From: Dorea_A sp016295505
GTDB lineage: Bacteria > Bacillota > Clostridia > Lachnospirales > Lachnospiraceae
Length of the DNA: 17,828 nt
NCBI RefSeq assembly: GCF_039832105.1
Contig: NZ_JBDOHS010000027.1
Span: forward strand, 1 to 17,828
Reading direction: 5' to 3'
A program made the translations under genes and the position numbers. The notes beneath the pieces are model-generated. The model saw only the letters and a program-made list of their open reading frames with translations, had not been told where the DNA came from and did not search any database. This document shows, in pieces, positions 1 through 7,335 of this stretch. Numbering within the stretch: the first letter of the stretch is position 1; every line of letters starts with the position of its first letter.

Positions 1-18
1 CTTAGCATATATGGATCA

Positions 19-42
19 GGGGAGTGTCCAACTATTCTCCCC
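19..42. repeat. short perfect hairpin near left edge
   Basis: GGGGAG (19-24) is the exact reverse complement of CTCCCC (37-42), with a 12-nt loop. No T-run follows on the plus strand, so this is not a clear terminator there. It may belong to the end of a gene or element lying left of the window. Confidence 0.3.
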
Positions 43-80
43 CGGCTCCTTGTAACTTATCAAGCATATCAGTTCATTAT

Positions 81-97
81 AAAAATCTTAGATTTTT
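81..97 (+). terminator. weak AT-rich hairpin, possible terminator
   Basis: AAAAATC (81-87), a 3-nt loop and GATTTTT (91-97) form a perfect 7-bp stem whose right arm is itself T-rich. It could end transcription entering from the left, or leftward transcription since both arms give T-runs. The stem is AT-rich and therefore weak. Apart from the two hairpins and the small ORF at 130-252, I see nothing else in bases 1-330. Confidence 0.3.
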
Positions 98-129
98 GTC
101 TTGACAACTGAGCCACTATATCAGAAACG

Positions 130-252
130 ATGAAGATGGAAGGAGATTTTACACTAGCAAATGATATTCATTGGACACCAGAGTTAGATGCGTTGTGCAC
201 AGAAATTAGTAACTGGATTCAAAATGAGGATAACCCTGCGGATGGATGTTAA
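130..252 (+). CDS. small ORF, 40 aa, unrecognised
   Basis: This is an open frame from ATG at 130 to TAA at 250-252. The translation begins MKMEGDFTLANDIHW and ends with an acidic, polar tail (NEDNPADGC). Composition looks protein-like, with Trp, His and Cys at spaced positions and an amphipathic middle, but there is no convincing Shine-Dalgarno before the ATG. It may be the tail of a gene truncated by rearrangement or a chance ORF. It lies on the same strand as the membrane protein gene that follows about 80 bp later. No family is recognised. Confidence 0.25.
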   Translation: MKMEGDFTLANDIHWTPELDALCTEISNWIQNEDNPADGC

Positions 253-330
253 AAGTTATGAACTGTACAAAAGAAAAAATATTTAGGAAAGAATGAGGAG
301 TAGAAGTAAAAGAGGAGGAAAAAGTAGAGC

Positions 331-1216
331 ATGGAAAAGCAAAAGAAATTAAAGTATTTGGGAGTTGTCCTGGCTTTGTTTATTGCTGTGGTATCATTTT
401 TTTTGGGTGTCTAAGTGGGCATCTGAACCAGAGACTTATTCGGGAGTTATGAAGACACTTGATAGTCTTCAGGATAAGGCGCTTGGCATGACTGCTACCG
501 CAACAACACTGGCAACAGGTGCAGCTGCTATCCCCGGAGATGCGACGACACCGGTAGCAAATAAACTTGCGGATGTTGCAGGGTATATGGTAATTGTATA
601 CGTTGCGATTATATTAGAAAAATATCTGTTGACATTGATGGGAATGGTGACATTTAAGTTTCTTATTCCAGTAGGGCTGATTGCGATAGTGATCAGTATA
701 CTGTTTTTAAATGATCGTTGGAAGCAGGTAATTAACCGAATGGCAATTAAGTTTATGATTATGGGAATCCTGCTTTGGGTGCTGGTTCCGGTTAGTGCAT
801 GGACGACTAATGTAATTAATGATACATATGCGAGTGCTTATTCCGTGGATATTTTGATCCGGGAAGATGCGAAAAAAGAAAAAGGACAAGAAGAAAGCGA
901 TAAAGAAGATCAAGCAGAAAATGAAGGTGTTTTTGATATTGTTTCCGATAAACTTAAAGATCTTACGGATGCTGCAAAAGATAAGGTAGATTCAAGTATG
1001 GAAGAATTTGAAAATGCTTTGAATAAAATGATTGAGGGAGTTGCAGTCATGATTGTTACTACTTGTGTGATTCCAATCTGTGTACTGCTGTTGTTCCTTT
1101 GGATTGTACAAGTAATCACAGGAGTAAAAATTTCGCCTAATGTAGTGAAACAAAAACGTCTGGTTAAAAAAGGCAGTCATAGTAACAAAGACGTGGAGGA
1201 AGTTGAGGAGTATTAA
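331..1216 (+). CDS. multi-pass membrane protein, frameshifted at a T8 run
   Basis: The ATG at 331 follows GAGGAGG (312-318) and opens a frame MEKQKKLKYLGVVLALFIAVV, a typical Lys-rich start plus first membrane segment. It stops at TAA 412-414. The rest of the protein is open one base further on, from about 365 to 1216. Dropping one T from the T8 run (397-404) joins the two halves through SFFWVSKWASEPE into a protein of about 294 aa. Further hydrophobic segments are visible around MVIVYVAIILEKYL, FLIPVGLIAIVISILFL, FMIMGILLWVLVPV and, near the C terminus, VMIVTTCVIPICVLLLFLWI. A charged Lys/Glu/Asp-rich stretch lies between the fourth and fifth. No family is recognised. It sits 80 bp upstream of an EcsC-like gene and is probably co-transcribed with it. 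The frame break could be sequencing error, mutation or phase variation; an alternative TTG start at 365 is much less attractive because it lacks the natural N terminus. Confidence 0.7.
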
Positions 1217-1298
1217 AGAGTAGGGGAATTGGATTCGATGTCAGATGCAATTCCAATGGCGAATCTCATTATGTTGAAGTGTCAGGGGGATACAATAA

Positions 1299-2270
1299 AT
1301 GTCAAAATTTAATATTAAAAAGACAGCAGATTCTGTTACAAAGGGCTTAAGTACTGCAGGAGAATTTGCTGTAGATAAAGCGAAATGTGCAGTAAAAGAA
1401 ACGAAAAGTGCAGTTAATGCTTCACAGAGAGCATTAGTCAATGCACTTGACCAGGATGGAAACGGAGAAATTGATAGTGTTGATATTATTCTTATGGCTT
1501 TGAAAGTGCCAGGGGTAAAAATTAAGCGAGATGAATTTTTAAAAAAGGAATTTTATAAAAATCACCCACAAGAAATAATTGATGAGGCAATAGCGACAAA
1601 TCCTTCCCAAGCAGGCATTCTGCAGGATGAGATCGATAAGATTGCTGACGAAGTAATCAAATTTGAGAGAAATGCTGTGTCGGGTATTTCTGTTGCACTT
1701 GGTATGCCCGGTGGTGCAGCGATGGCAGCTACTATTCCTGCGGATATTGCTCAGTATTATGGGTATATGCTGAGAGCTGCTCAAAAACTATTATATTTAT
1801 ATGGCTTTCCTGAATTAGATACATCGGAAGAAGCTGTTATGCTCGATTCAGAGACGATAAATTGCCTGACGATTTGTCTTGGAGTAATGTATGGTGTAGC
1901 AAATGCAAATAATGCAATTAAGGCGATGGCAAAAGCTCTGGCGTCAGGTGTTGAAAAGAAGTTGATGAGAGCAGCGCTTACGAAAGGTACGGTATATCCA
2001 ATCGTAAAATCTGTGGCTAAATGGTTCAGTGTAAATATGACAAAAGAAGTATTTGCTGGTTTCTTTAAGAAAGCCATTCCTGTTGTGGGCGGTGTGATCG
2101 GAGGAGGAATAACATATGCAACATTTAAACCTTGCTGTTATCGTCTGAAGGATGCACTTAGTGATACCATGCTCGCTAATCCTCAACATGAATCGACAGA
2201 AGAGGAAGATATTATTTTTAATAGTATCAGAAGCGAAATCATAGATACCGATTTTGCAGAAAGTAATTAG
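1299..2270 (+). CDS. EcsC-like protein with an EF-hand calcium-binding loop
   Basis: This is a 323-aa protein with start ATG preceded by AGGGGGA at an 8-nt spacing. Residues 1-48 are an Ala/Lys-rich amphipathic helix. Residues 51-62 (DQDGNGEIDSVD) match the canonical EF-hand loop: Asp at 1, 3, 9 and 12, Asn at 5, Gly at 6 and Ile at 8. From about residue 125 the protein has Gly/Ala-rich hydrophobic helices (GMPGGAAMAATIPADI, then YGYMLRAAQKLLYLYGF). Near 260-280 it has IPVVGGVIGGGITYATF. This pattern recalls the EcsC family, a poorly understood membrane-associated group first named from the Bacillus ecs locus. The EcsC assignment is from pattern memory; the EF-hand is seen directly. The preceding membrane protein gene is close and on the same strand. 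No strong terminator follows, only an imperfect CATAGG/CCTATG pair near 2284-2319. Confidence 0.6.
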   Translation: MSKFNIKKTADSVTKGLSTAGEFAVDKAKCAVKETKSAVNASQRALVNALDQDGNGEIDSVDIILMALKVPGVKIKRDEFLKKEFYKNHPQEIIDEAIATNPSQAGILQDEIDKIADEVIKFERNAVSGISVALGMPGGAAMAATIPADIAQYYGYMLRAAQKLLYLYGFPELDTSEEAVMLDSETINCLTICLGVMYGVANANNAIKAMAKALASGVEKKLMRAALTKGTVYPIVKSVAKWFSVNMTKEVFAGFFKKAIPVVGGVIGGGITYATFKPCCYRLKDALSDTMLANPQHESTEEEDIIFNSIRSEIIDTDFAESN

Positions 2271-2465
2271 GATCGTTGCTTACATAGGAAAGATAGATTT
2301 TTCAAAACTTACCCTATGGATTAAAATATATATAGTGAATATTGAATTTTGCGCTATAATCAATGTATAGAATTCCTCTGCATGTGTGGAGGAAAGATTA
2401 TGAAGCAAAGGAAACAATGAAAGGAACTTACTTGCAGGAGACAATTCACAGAATCAAATCGTGAA

Positions 2466-2693
2466 ATGGAGGAGCGTTTTATGATTTTCGAGGAAATGTT
2501 GAGGGATGAACACGCTGAGGGAAAAGTCGAAGCAAAGATAGAGGACATACTGGAATTGCTGGAGGAAAAGGCTCGGATTTCGGAAGATCTTCGGAGAAAA
2601 ATCGAGAGTGAAAAAAATCTGGAAACATTGACAAGATGGATGAAGCTGGCAGCTAAAGTGAATTCCCTGGAGGAGTTTGTGAACCGGATGTAA
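2466..2693 (+). pseudogene. C-terminal remnant of Rpn family (PD-(D/E)XK) recombination-promoting nuclease
   Basis: The 75-codon frame reads IFEEMLRDEHAEGKVEAK then DILELLEEK, followed by SEDLRRKIESEKNLETLTRW and ends NSLEEFVNRM. This is the charged coiled-coil tail typical of Rpn/YhgA-like putative transposase-nucleases of Clostridia, where a full protein is roughly 300 aa. The catalytic N-terminal PD-(D/E)XK domain is absent: in this frame a TGA stands at 2418-2420, and only about 15 more codons are open between it and the ATG. The preceding GTGAAATGGAGGAG gives a weak RBS at best. A hairpin follows at 2732-2769. This is almost surely a non-functional fragment, though a short C-terminal product made from an internal start has been described for Rpn proteins, so expression cannot be excluded. 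Confidence 0.65.
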
Positions 2694-2731
2694 AAAGGTT
2701 GATCTAATATTCAATAATATCATATCTATGG

Positions 2732-2769
2732 CCGGATGTTGTGTGGACGTAAGAAACTGCAACGTCCGG
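2732..2769 (+). terminator. GC-rich hairpin after the Rpn remnant
   Basis: CCGGATGTTG (2732-2741) pairs with CAACGTCCGG (2760-2769) with a single G-T wobble and an 18-nt loop. The following bases TTATCG do not make a good U-tract, so termination would be inefficient; it could instead be an RNA-stabilising 3' end. Confidence 0.4.
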
Positions 2770-2869
2770 TTATCGAAACAATCAATAATATTCAGGCCAA
2801 TTCAGGCAAAAATCTATAAGAGATGCAGAGGAATTCTATAGGTGAATATATTTTTTTATATGTAAGAAA

Positions 2870-2878
2870 TGTTATAAT
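2870..2878 (+). promoter_or_regulatory. candidate extended -10 promoter for the nitrogenase-like operon
   Basis: TGTTATAAT (2870-2878) is a perfect extended -10 element (TGn plus TATAAT), preceded by an A/T tract. No convincing -35 is seen (ATTTTT at the 17-bp position), which an extended -10 can tolerate. It lies about 280 bp upstream of the first nitrogenase-like gene and just after the right arm of the 18-bp inverted repeat. Confidence 0.4.
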
Positions 2879-2960
2879 AAACCAGACAAACATCAGAAAA
2901 GGTGCGTCGGGAAAAAGGAAAACTGTGATCCGGCATCCGATCGGAAAGGAATTAGAACAG

Positions 2961-3158
2961 ATGGCAACATCAAAAGATTAACCGACAGAATCTGTGCTTC
3001 GTTTTATGCCGGATGCGGACAGGGGTTATCCTTATGAGGGATCGAAGACATTGATGGTAATTGTAGATGATGTGGAAAATATAGAATTGATGGAGAAGGT
3101 CCTGAAAGCAATGTATGAAGAATTGCCTGAGCCGAAGATAAAGAGAAAGAAAGTATGA
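2961..3158 (+). pseudogene. small ORF interrupted by an in-frame TAA, upstream of nitrogenase-like genes
   Basis: ATG at 2961, with GGAAAGGA ten bases before it, opens MATSKD and then hits TAA at 2979-2981. The same frame stays open afterwards through PTESVLRFMPDADRGYPYEG and then TLMVIVDDVENIELMEKVL to a basic end KIKRKKV and TGA at 3156-3158. Read across the stop it is a 65-residue protein; a CAA-to-TAA change would explain the interruption. The frame is also open upstream of 2961. Alternatively translation restarts at ATG 3006, giving 50 aa. The stop overlaps the ATG of the next gene (ATGA at 3155-3158), the spacing of a translationally coupled operon member. No family is recognised. Confidence 0.45.
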
Positions 3159-4492
3159 TCTCAGATTGTGAAAATCTGAAAGTAAAGGAAGAAACTGAAT
3201 TTAGACTGGGGCGGATTATGAAGAATAATGCAGTATACAATATTAAAGATGTGTTACGGTCCGTGCAAACTGGACAATCACTTGTAGATAAAGGTCTTGG
3301 CATTCCTGCCAGTTCCAAGATGTGTGGTGGAATCGCTGATTTATCATTGATGATTCCGGAAACGGTTACTTTGTTTGTTGCACCATTGGCCTGTTGCAGA
3401 CATGTGACAACACACAGATGGCAGCGAACAGACAGAATGTTTGCACTTGCAATTGAAGAAATTGAGGTTGTAAATGGAACACATCTTGACAAAATTCGAC
3501 AGGCGGTCTTGGAAATATATGAATATTGTAAAGTAAAACCCAAAATGATTGTCATATGTGGATCCTGTATTGATCGTTTGGCAGCAAGTGATCTGGAGTA
3601 TGTTGCCCGTGATTTGAAAAAGAAGATTACGGCGGAAATTATTGTTACATGGGAAGACCCGGTAGCCTGCAGACAGGAGCCACCACAGGTGAGATGTTGG
3701 AAAAAGCTTATGTCAATTTGGGATCATTGTAATGAGAAAACGAATCTGGCTGTTAACCTGATCGGACGGCTTTATCCACCGACGGACACCAGCGATCTTC
3801 GCTGGCTCTTAGAAAAGGCGGGAGTGAAACATGTTCGTTATATGACGGATTGTAAAACATTTGATGAATATTGTTCTATGGGACATGCCAGCTTAAATAT
3901 TGTCGGAGAAGAACTGTCGGTCAAAGTTGCCAGAGATCTTGAGAGGGAATATCAGATCCCGTATATAACGGCACTTCCAACATTTGACATCGATGCAGTT
4001 CATCAGATGTATCATTCTGTAGGAGAGATGCTTGGTATCAATATTCATGATGAGGAGATATATAAGAAGACGAAACAGGAAATCCATGAGTTCCGGGAAA
4101 GACGTAAGCAACAGCCGATTACTATGGCTGTAGGAGAGACTTTTGCAGGATCTGTTAACGGATTCCATATTGCCAGGGATATATTAAAACTGGGAATTGA
4201 TGTGCAATATATCTATTCGGATGGGATGCTGGCGAAGAAAGAAGATGAAATTGCATGGATTGCCGGGAATCATCCGGACACGCAGGTGGTTTTTACGAAT
4301 AGTGCTTTCAGTAGAGAAGTATTGCTGGACCCTCCGAAGGTAGATGTTGCCTGGGGAATGGGAGAAAAGTGGTTTTTGAATAAGCGGGATTGCTGGATTG
4401 ATTCTGAAAAACGTGCGATTTATTGTGATTATGAAAGTATACTGTGGTTTATGAAAGAAGTGGAGGCAAAGAAGAATGAAGAATCTTTTTAA
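3155..4492 (+). CDS. nitrogenase component 1-like protein, D-type subunit
   Basis: This 445-aa protein resembles the oxidoreductase/nitrogenase component 1 family (NifD/NifK/NifE/NifN, BchN/B). Cysteines fall at the family's cofactor-ligand spots: C57 (SSKMCGGI), C80-C81 (PLACCRH) and C138 in KMIVICGSCIDRLAASDLE, which parallels the PKxIxVxSTC...IGDD segment of NifD. Three such positions suggest binding of a [4Fe-4S] or P-cluster-type centre. It is about 445 aa, similar to NifE/NifN. The FeMo-co ligand region is not recognisable, so true nitrogen fixation is not implied; the substrate is unknown. The start at 3155 overlaps the preceding small ORF; an internal ATG at 3218 with upstream GGGGCGG would give MKNNAVYNI and is a reasonable alternative. 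Its 3' end overlaps the second subunit gene by 17 bases, implying coupled translation and a heteromeric complex. Family call is good; biochemical role open. Confidence 0.75.
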   Translation: MISDCENLKVKEETEFRLGRIMKNNAVYNIKDVLRSVQTGQSLVDKGLGIPASSKMCGGIADLSLMIPETVTLFVAPLACCRHVTTHRWQRTDRMFALAIEEIEVVNGTHLDKIRQAVLEIYEYCKVKPKMIVICGSCIDRLAASDLEYVARDLKKKITAEIIVTWEDPVACRQEPPQVRCWKKLMSIWDHCNEKTNLAVNLIGRLYPPTDTSDLRWLLEKAGVKHVRYMTDCKTFDEYCSMGHASLNIVGEELSVKVARDLEREYQIPYITALPTFDIDAVHQMYHSVGEMLGINIHDEEIYKKTKQEIHEFRERRKQQPITMAVGETFAGSVNGFHIARDILKLGIDVQYIYSDGMLAKKEDEIAWIAGNHPDTQVVFTNSAFSREVLLDPPKVDVAWGMGEKWFLNKRDCWIDSEKRAIYCDYESILWFMKEVEAKKNEESF

Positions 4493-5600
4493 GCGACTTT
4501 CTACATTTGCAGGAGATTACAGTGGCGTCTGTAACGCAGCACATCATATGAATTGTCTTACTGTTTTACATGGTCACGGGGGATGTATCGGAGGTGTAAG
4601 CACCTGTGATGATTTTGAGCTGGATGAGCATGATATGAAGATTTTTTTTACAAAGATCAGCGAAGTGGATGCTGTTACGGGAAATGACAATAAAATCATT
4701 GATATGATCGTGCAGGCAGGAAAAGATATTCCCTGTGATTTCATTCTGCTCTGTGGGTCTCCGATTCCAATGCTGATTGGAACGGATTATCGCGCATGGA
4801 AAAGATTGATTGAAAAACGGATTGATCTGCCTGTGATTGCTCTGGATACCAAAGGATTTGACCGTTATGATAAAGGAGAAGAAGCATTATTTCATGCTCT
4901 GATTGACACTTTTACACAGGATCCGAAAAAAAAGCGTAATCGGGTGAATGTGATCGGAGACACTGCGCTTAACGGTTGGAATTCAGAGATGAGAGAATCT
5001 TTTCGTGAAACTCTTGCGCAGGAATACGAAGAGGTTCTGTTTTGGAGCAAAGATGTTCAGATGGAAGAAATATCGTCAGCTTCGGAGGCGACATTGAATA
5101 TTGCAGTTTCGGTTTCAGCAGTTTCTGTTGTGAAAAAGCTTTATGAGCGATATGGTACAGCGTATCAGATTGGTATGGATTCTTACGGTTGTGTTGAAAA
5201 ACAAGTTGATGATAAGCAGCCTCGATATAGAAAAAATGATTCTGAAAAGAAGATTCTTCTGGTTGGCGAACAGGTAATGATGAATGCTCTTCGTTCTTGC
5301 CTGAGAAAAGACTTTGGGGTTTTGAATGTTTCTGTAGCAACTTTTTTTCAGTTAGATAAGGAAATTGCGGAAGATGGAGATCATGAACTTTATGGAGAGG
5401 ATGATTATGAGAGAATTTTAGCTGCAGAAGGAGAATATGATGTGATTATCGGGGATCCGGAACTGAGAGTATTCGGCGGATATCACACATTTGTTGATCT
5501 TCCCCAGATTGCCGTCAGCGGACGAGTTATTTCAGACAGCATTCCAAATCTCTATGGAAAATACGGTTATGAGTTCCTGAAAAAGGGACTGAAACAATAG
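4476..5600 (+). CDS. nitrogenase component 1-like protein, K-type subunit
   Basis: This is a 374-aa partner of the preceding gene, starting inside it with GGAGG at 4462-4466. Near the N terminus CLTVLHGHGGCIGG resembles the HGPxGC motif that carries a cluster-ligating cysteine in nitrogenase-like subunits. Cysteines lie at 19, 27, 37 and 44. The third ligand segment reads CDFILLCGSPIPMLIGTDY (residues 87-105): C93 aligns with the first Cys of the partner's CGSC, but the position of the partner's C138 is Pro96. The cluster may therefore be asymmetric, ligated mainly by the other subunit, a situation known in some BchNB/NifEN-like pairs. The C-terminal half has a Rossmann-like feel (KKILLVGEQVMMNAL, then EYDVIIGDPELRVFGG). 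It is probably the beta-like half of a reductase or assembly scaffold. An ATP-dependent NifH-type partner would be expected but none is in the window. Confidence 0.72.
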   Translation: MKNLFKRLSTFAGDYSGVCNAAHHMNCLTVLHGHGGCIGGVSTCDDFELDEHDMKIFFTKISEVDAVTGNDNKIIDMIVQAGKDIPCDFILLCGSPIPMLIGTDYRAWKRLIEKRIDLPVIALDTKGFDRYDKGEEALFHALIDTFTQDPKKKRNRVNVIGDTALNGWNSEMRESFRETLAQEYEEVLFWSKDVQMEEISSASEATLNIAVSVSAVSVVKKLYERYGTAYQIGMDSYGCVEKQVDDKQPRYRKNDSEKKILLVGEQVMMNALRSCLRKDFGVLNVSVATFFQLDKEIAEDGDHELYGEDDYERILAAEGEYDVIIGDPELRVFGGYHTFVDLPQIAVSGRVISDSIPNLYGKYGYEFLKKGLKQ

Positions 5601-5634
5601 AGATGTGAAGGAGCATATAGGGGGATGATTCATA

Positions 5635-7335
5635 ATGTTTGACTTAAAAGAATTTTTTCAAGAACTTGATGTGATCTATCGTGAGAGACCGGGGGAAGCA
5701 GAAGCATTTCTCCGAAAGGGACTTACGATCAGCAGTAATCTTCATGACATGGGAGCTGAGTTGGCCATTTTGAATGAATTGATTGGATACTACCGCGTGC
5801 AGGGTCCATATGAGGAGGGGGAGAAGTGCATTCGCAGTGCATTTGACCTGATTCGCTATATGGGAATCATGGGGACGATGAATCATGCGACAACCCTGCT
5901 GAATGCCGGAACTGCCAAGCGTGTGATGAAGAAGTTTGACGAGGCAGGAGATTACTATGATCAGGCCTATGAGATTTATAAGAGAGAAATTGTTGAGCCG
6001 GATTATCGCATGGCAACGTTTTATAATAATCGAAGTCTTCTGTATGCGGAAATGGGACAGCCGAAGAAGGCAAAGAAGGACTTGCTCCAGGCACTTGAAC
6101 TGATTCAGCAACTTCAAGGATCGGATGTTGAGATCGCGATCACTCATGTGAATATCGGAAATATCTGTATTTCAATGAAGGATCTTGAAGAAGCAGAACA
6201 CCATTTCCAGAAGGCAAAGGCTCTCTTTGAGGTGGAAGACGGCGTACGCGATCCGCATTATGCATCGATGCTTGCAGGTCTGGGAGAACTTCATTTTCAT
6301 AGAGAAGACTATGGGGCTGCAGCCGAATACATGCTCCTTGCAATGGAAGAGATTAAAAAGAATTACGGGGAAAATGCGAGCTATCGGACCATAAAGAGCA
6401 ATTATGAGTTGATTCTGGATATGAAGAAACGAAGAGAGGCGATACTTCGTTCAAAGATGACAGGAATGGAGATTGCAAAGCAGTATTACGAGCAATGTGG
6501 GAAGCCGATGTTAGAGAAGAAATATGCTGAATACGTGGATCGTATTGCGGTGGGCCTGATAGGAGAAGGGTCAGAATGCCTGGGGTATGATGATCAGACA
6601 TCTACAGACCACGACTTTGGTCCGGGATTTTGCATCTGGCTGACAGAGAGTGACTACGAAGCGATTGGAAAACAGTTGGAGGCAGATTACAATGCGTTAC
6701 CCGGAGAGTTCCTTGGGTATCCGGTAAGGAATGTGACGGAACATGGCGGCGGACGTGTGGGTGTGTGCTCTATGGATGCGTTCTATCGCAAGTATATCGG
6801 ATGTGAGACACCTGAGAAGATGAGGGATATTGACTGGCTTCGCAAGGATATGTCTGCATTGAAAACAGTGACCAATGGGGAAGTGTTTGCGGATCCACTT
6901 GGTGAATTTACGAGAAGAAGAGAGGGATTTTCGAAGTATCCGGAACATATCCGGAAGAGGAAGATTGCGGAATACGTTGGTCAAATGGGACAAAGCGGTC
7001 AGTATAATTACAGTAGAATGAAAAAACGACAGGACGAGGGAGCGAGCTACCTGAGTCTTGCCACATTTACAGAGGCTGCGATCAAGGCAGCATATGTATT
7101 AAATGGACAATATGCGCCATTTTATAAATGGATGTTCCGGGGAATGGACGAGTTCGAGGTGCTTCGTGAGTTGCAGGATAAGCTTCTGCAGCTGACGAGA
7201 GTGGACGCGAAAGAGGATGCCAGTGCCCTGGTGGAAGAGATCTGCGCGATGTTTGTTGCAGAGTTGAATCGGCAAGGTCTGACGAGTAGTACGGAGAACT
7301 TTTTGGAGATTCAGAGAGGAGAATTATTGCGATGA
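5635..7335 (+). CDS. TPR-repeat protein with DUF4037 nucleotidyltransferase-like domain
   Basis: This is a 566-aa protein with start preceded by GGGGGA. Residues about 40-260 are tetratricopeptide-like helical repeats; examples are the segment around AGDYYDQAYEIYK, the segment around AKKDLLQALELI, and LEEAEHHFQKAKALFE. From residue 303 it carries VGLIGEGSECLGYDD, then STDHDFGPG: G312-S313 followed by D325-x-D327 is the GS...DxD signature of the pol-beta nucleotidyltransferase fold, and the context matches the DUF4037 family. The C-terminal 150 residues are helical. It probably transfers a nucleotide to a protein or small molecule, with the TPRs choosing the partner; this is inference. Its stop overlaps the DUF4125 gene by four bases (ATGA), a gene pair often seen together. 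Base composition looks GC-richer than the surrounding genes. It follows the nitrogenase-like pair by 35 bp and may be co-transcribed. Confidence 0.75.
   Translation: MFDLKEFFQELDVIYRERPGEAEAFLRKGLTISSNLHDMGAELAILNELIGYYRVQGPYEEGEKCIRSAFDLIRYMGIMGTMNHATTLLNAGTAKRVMKKFDEAGDYYDQAYEIYKREIVEPDYRMATFYNNRSLLYAEMGQPKKAKKDLLQALELIQQLQGSDVEIAITHVNIGNICISMKDLEEAEHHFQKAKALFEVEDGVRDPHYASMLAGLGELHFHREDYGAAAEYMLLAMEEIKKNYGENASYRTIKSNYELILDMKKRREAILRSKMTGMEIAKQYYEQCGKPMLEKKYAEYVDRIAVGLIGEGSECLGYDDQTSTDHDFGPGFCIWLTESDYEAIGKQLEADYNALPGEFLGYPVRNVTEHGGGRVGVCSMDAFYRKYIGCETPEKMRDIDWLRKDMSALKTVTNGEVFADPLGEFTRRREGFSKYPEHIRKRKIAEYVGQMGQSGQYNYSRMKKRQDEGASYLSLATFTEAAIKAAYVLNGQYAPFYKWMFRGMDEFEVLRELQDKLLQLTRVDAKEDASALVEEICAMFVAELNRQGLTSSTENFLEIQRGELLR

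Larger units (their letters stand above)
2366..2840. repeat. 475-bp segment bounded by exact 18-bp inverted repeats
   Basis: TATAGAATTCCTCTGCAT (2366-2383) is repeated as its exact reverse complement at 2823-2840. Homology stops abruptly outside and inside the arms. The segment encloses the C-terminal remnant of an Rpn-type nuclease gene. It could be a small non-autonomous mobile element, or the junctions left by recombination between conserved sequences around Rpn genes. No target-site duplication is evident by eye next to the arms. Confidence 0.6.

Noticed and set aside
101..122. TTGACA with TATATC, considered as a promoter for the membrane protein gene
   Set aside because: The spacing is only 10 bp and no -10-like element lies at 16-18 bp.
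3004..3555. 183-aa minus-strand frame opposite the first nitrogenase-like gene
   Set aside because: It is antisense to a gene with recognisable family motifs and has low-complexity Ser/Leu/Cys-rich composition typical of a shadow frame.
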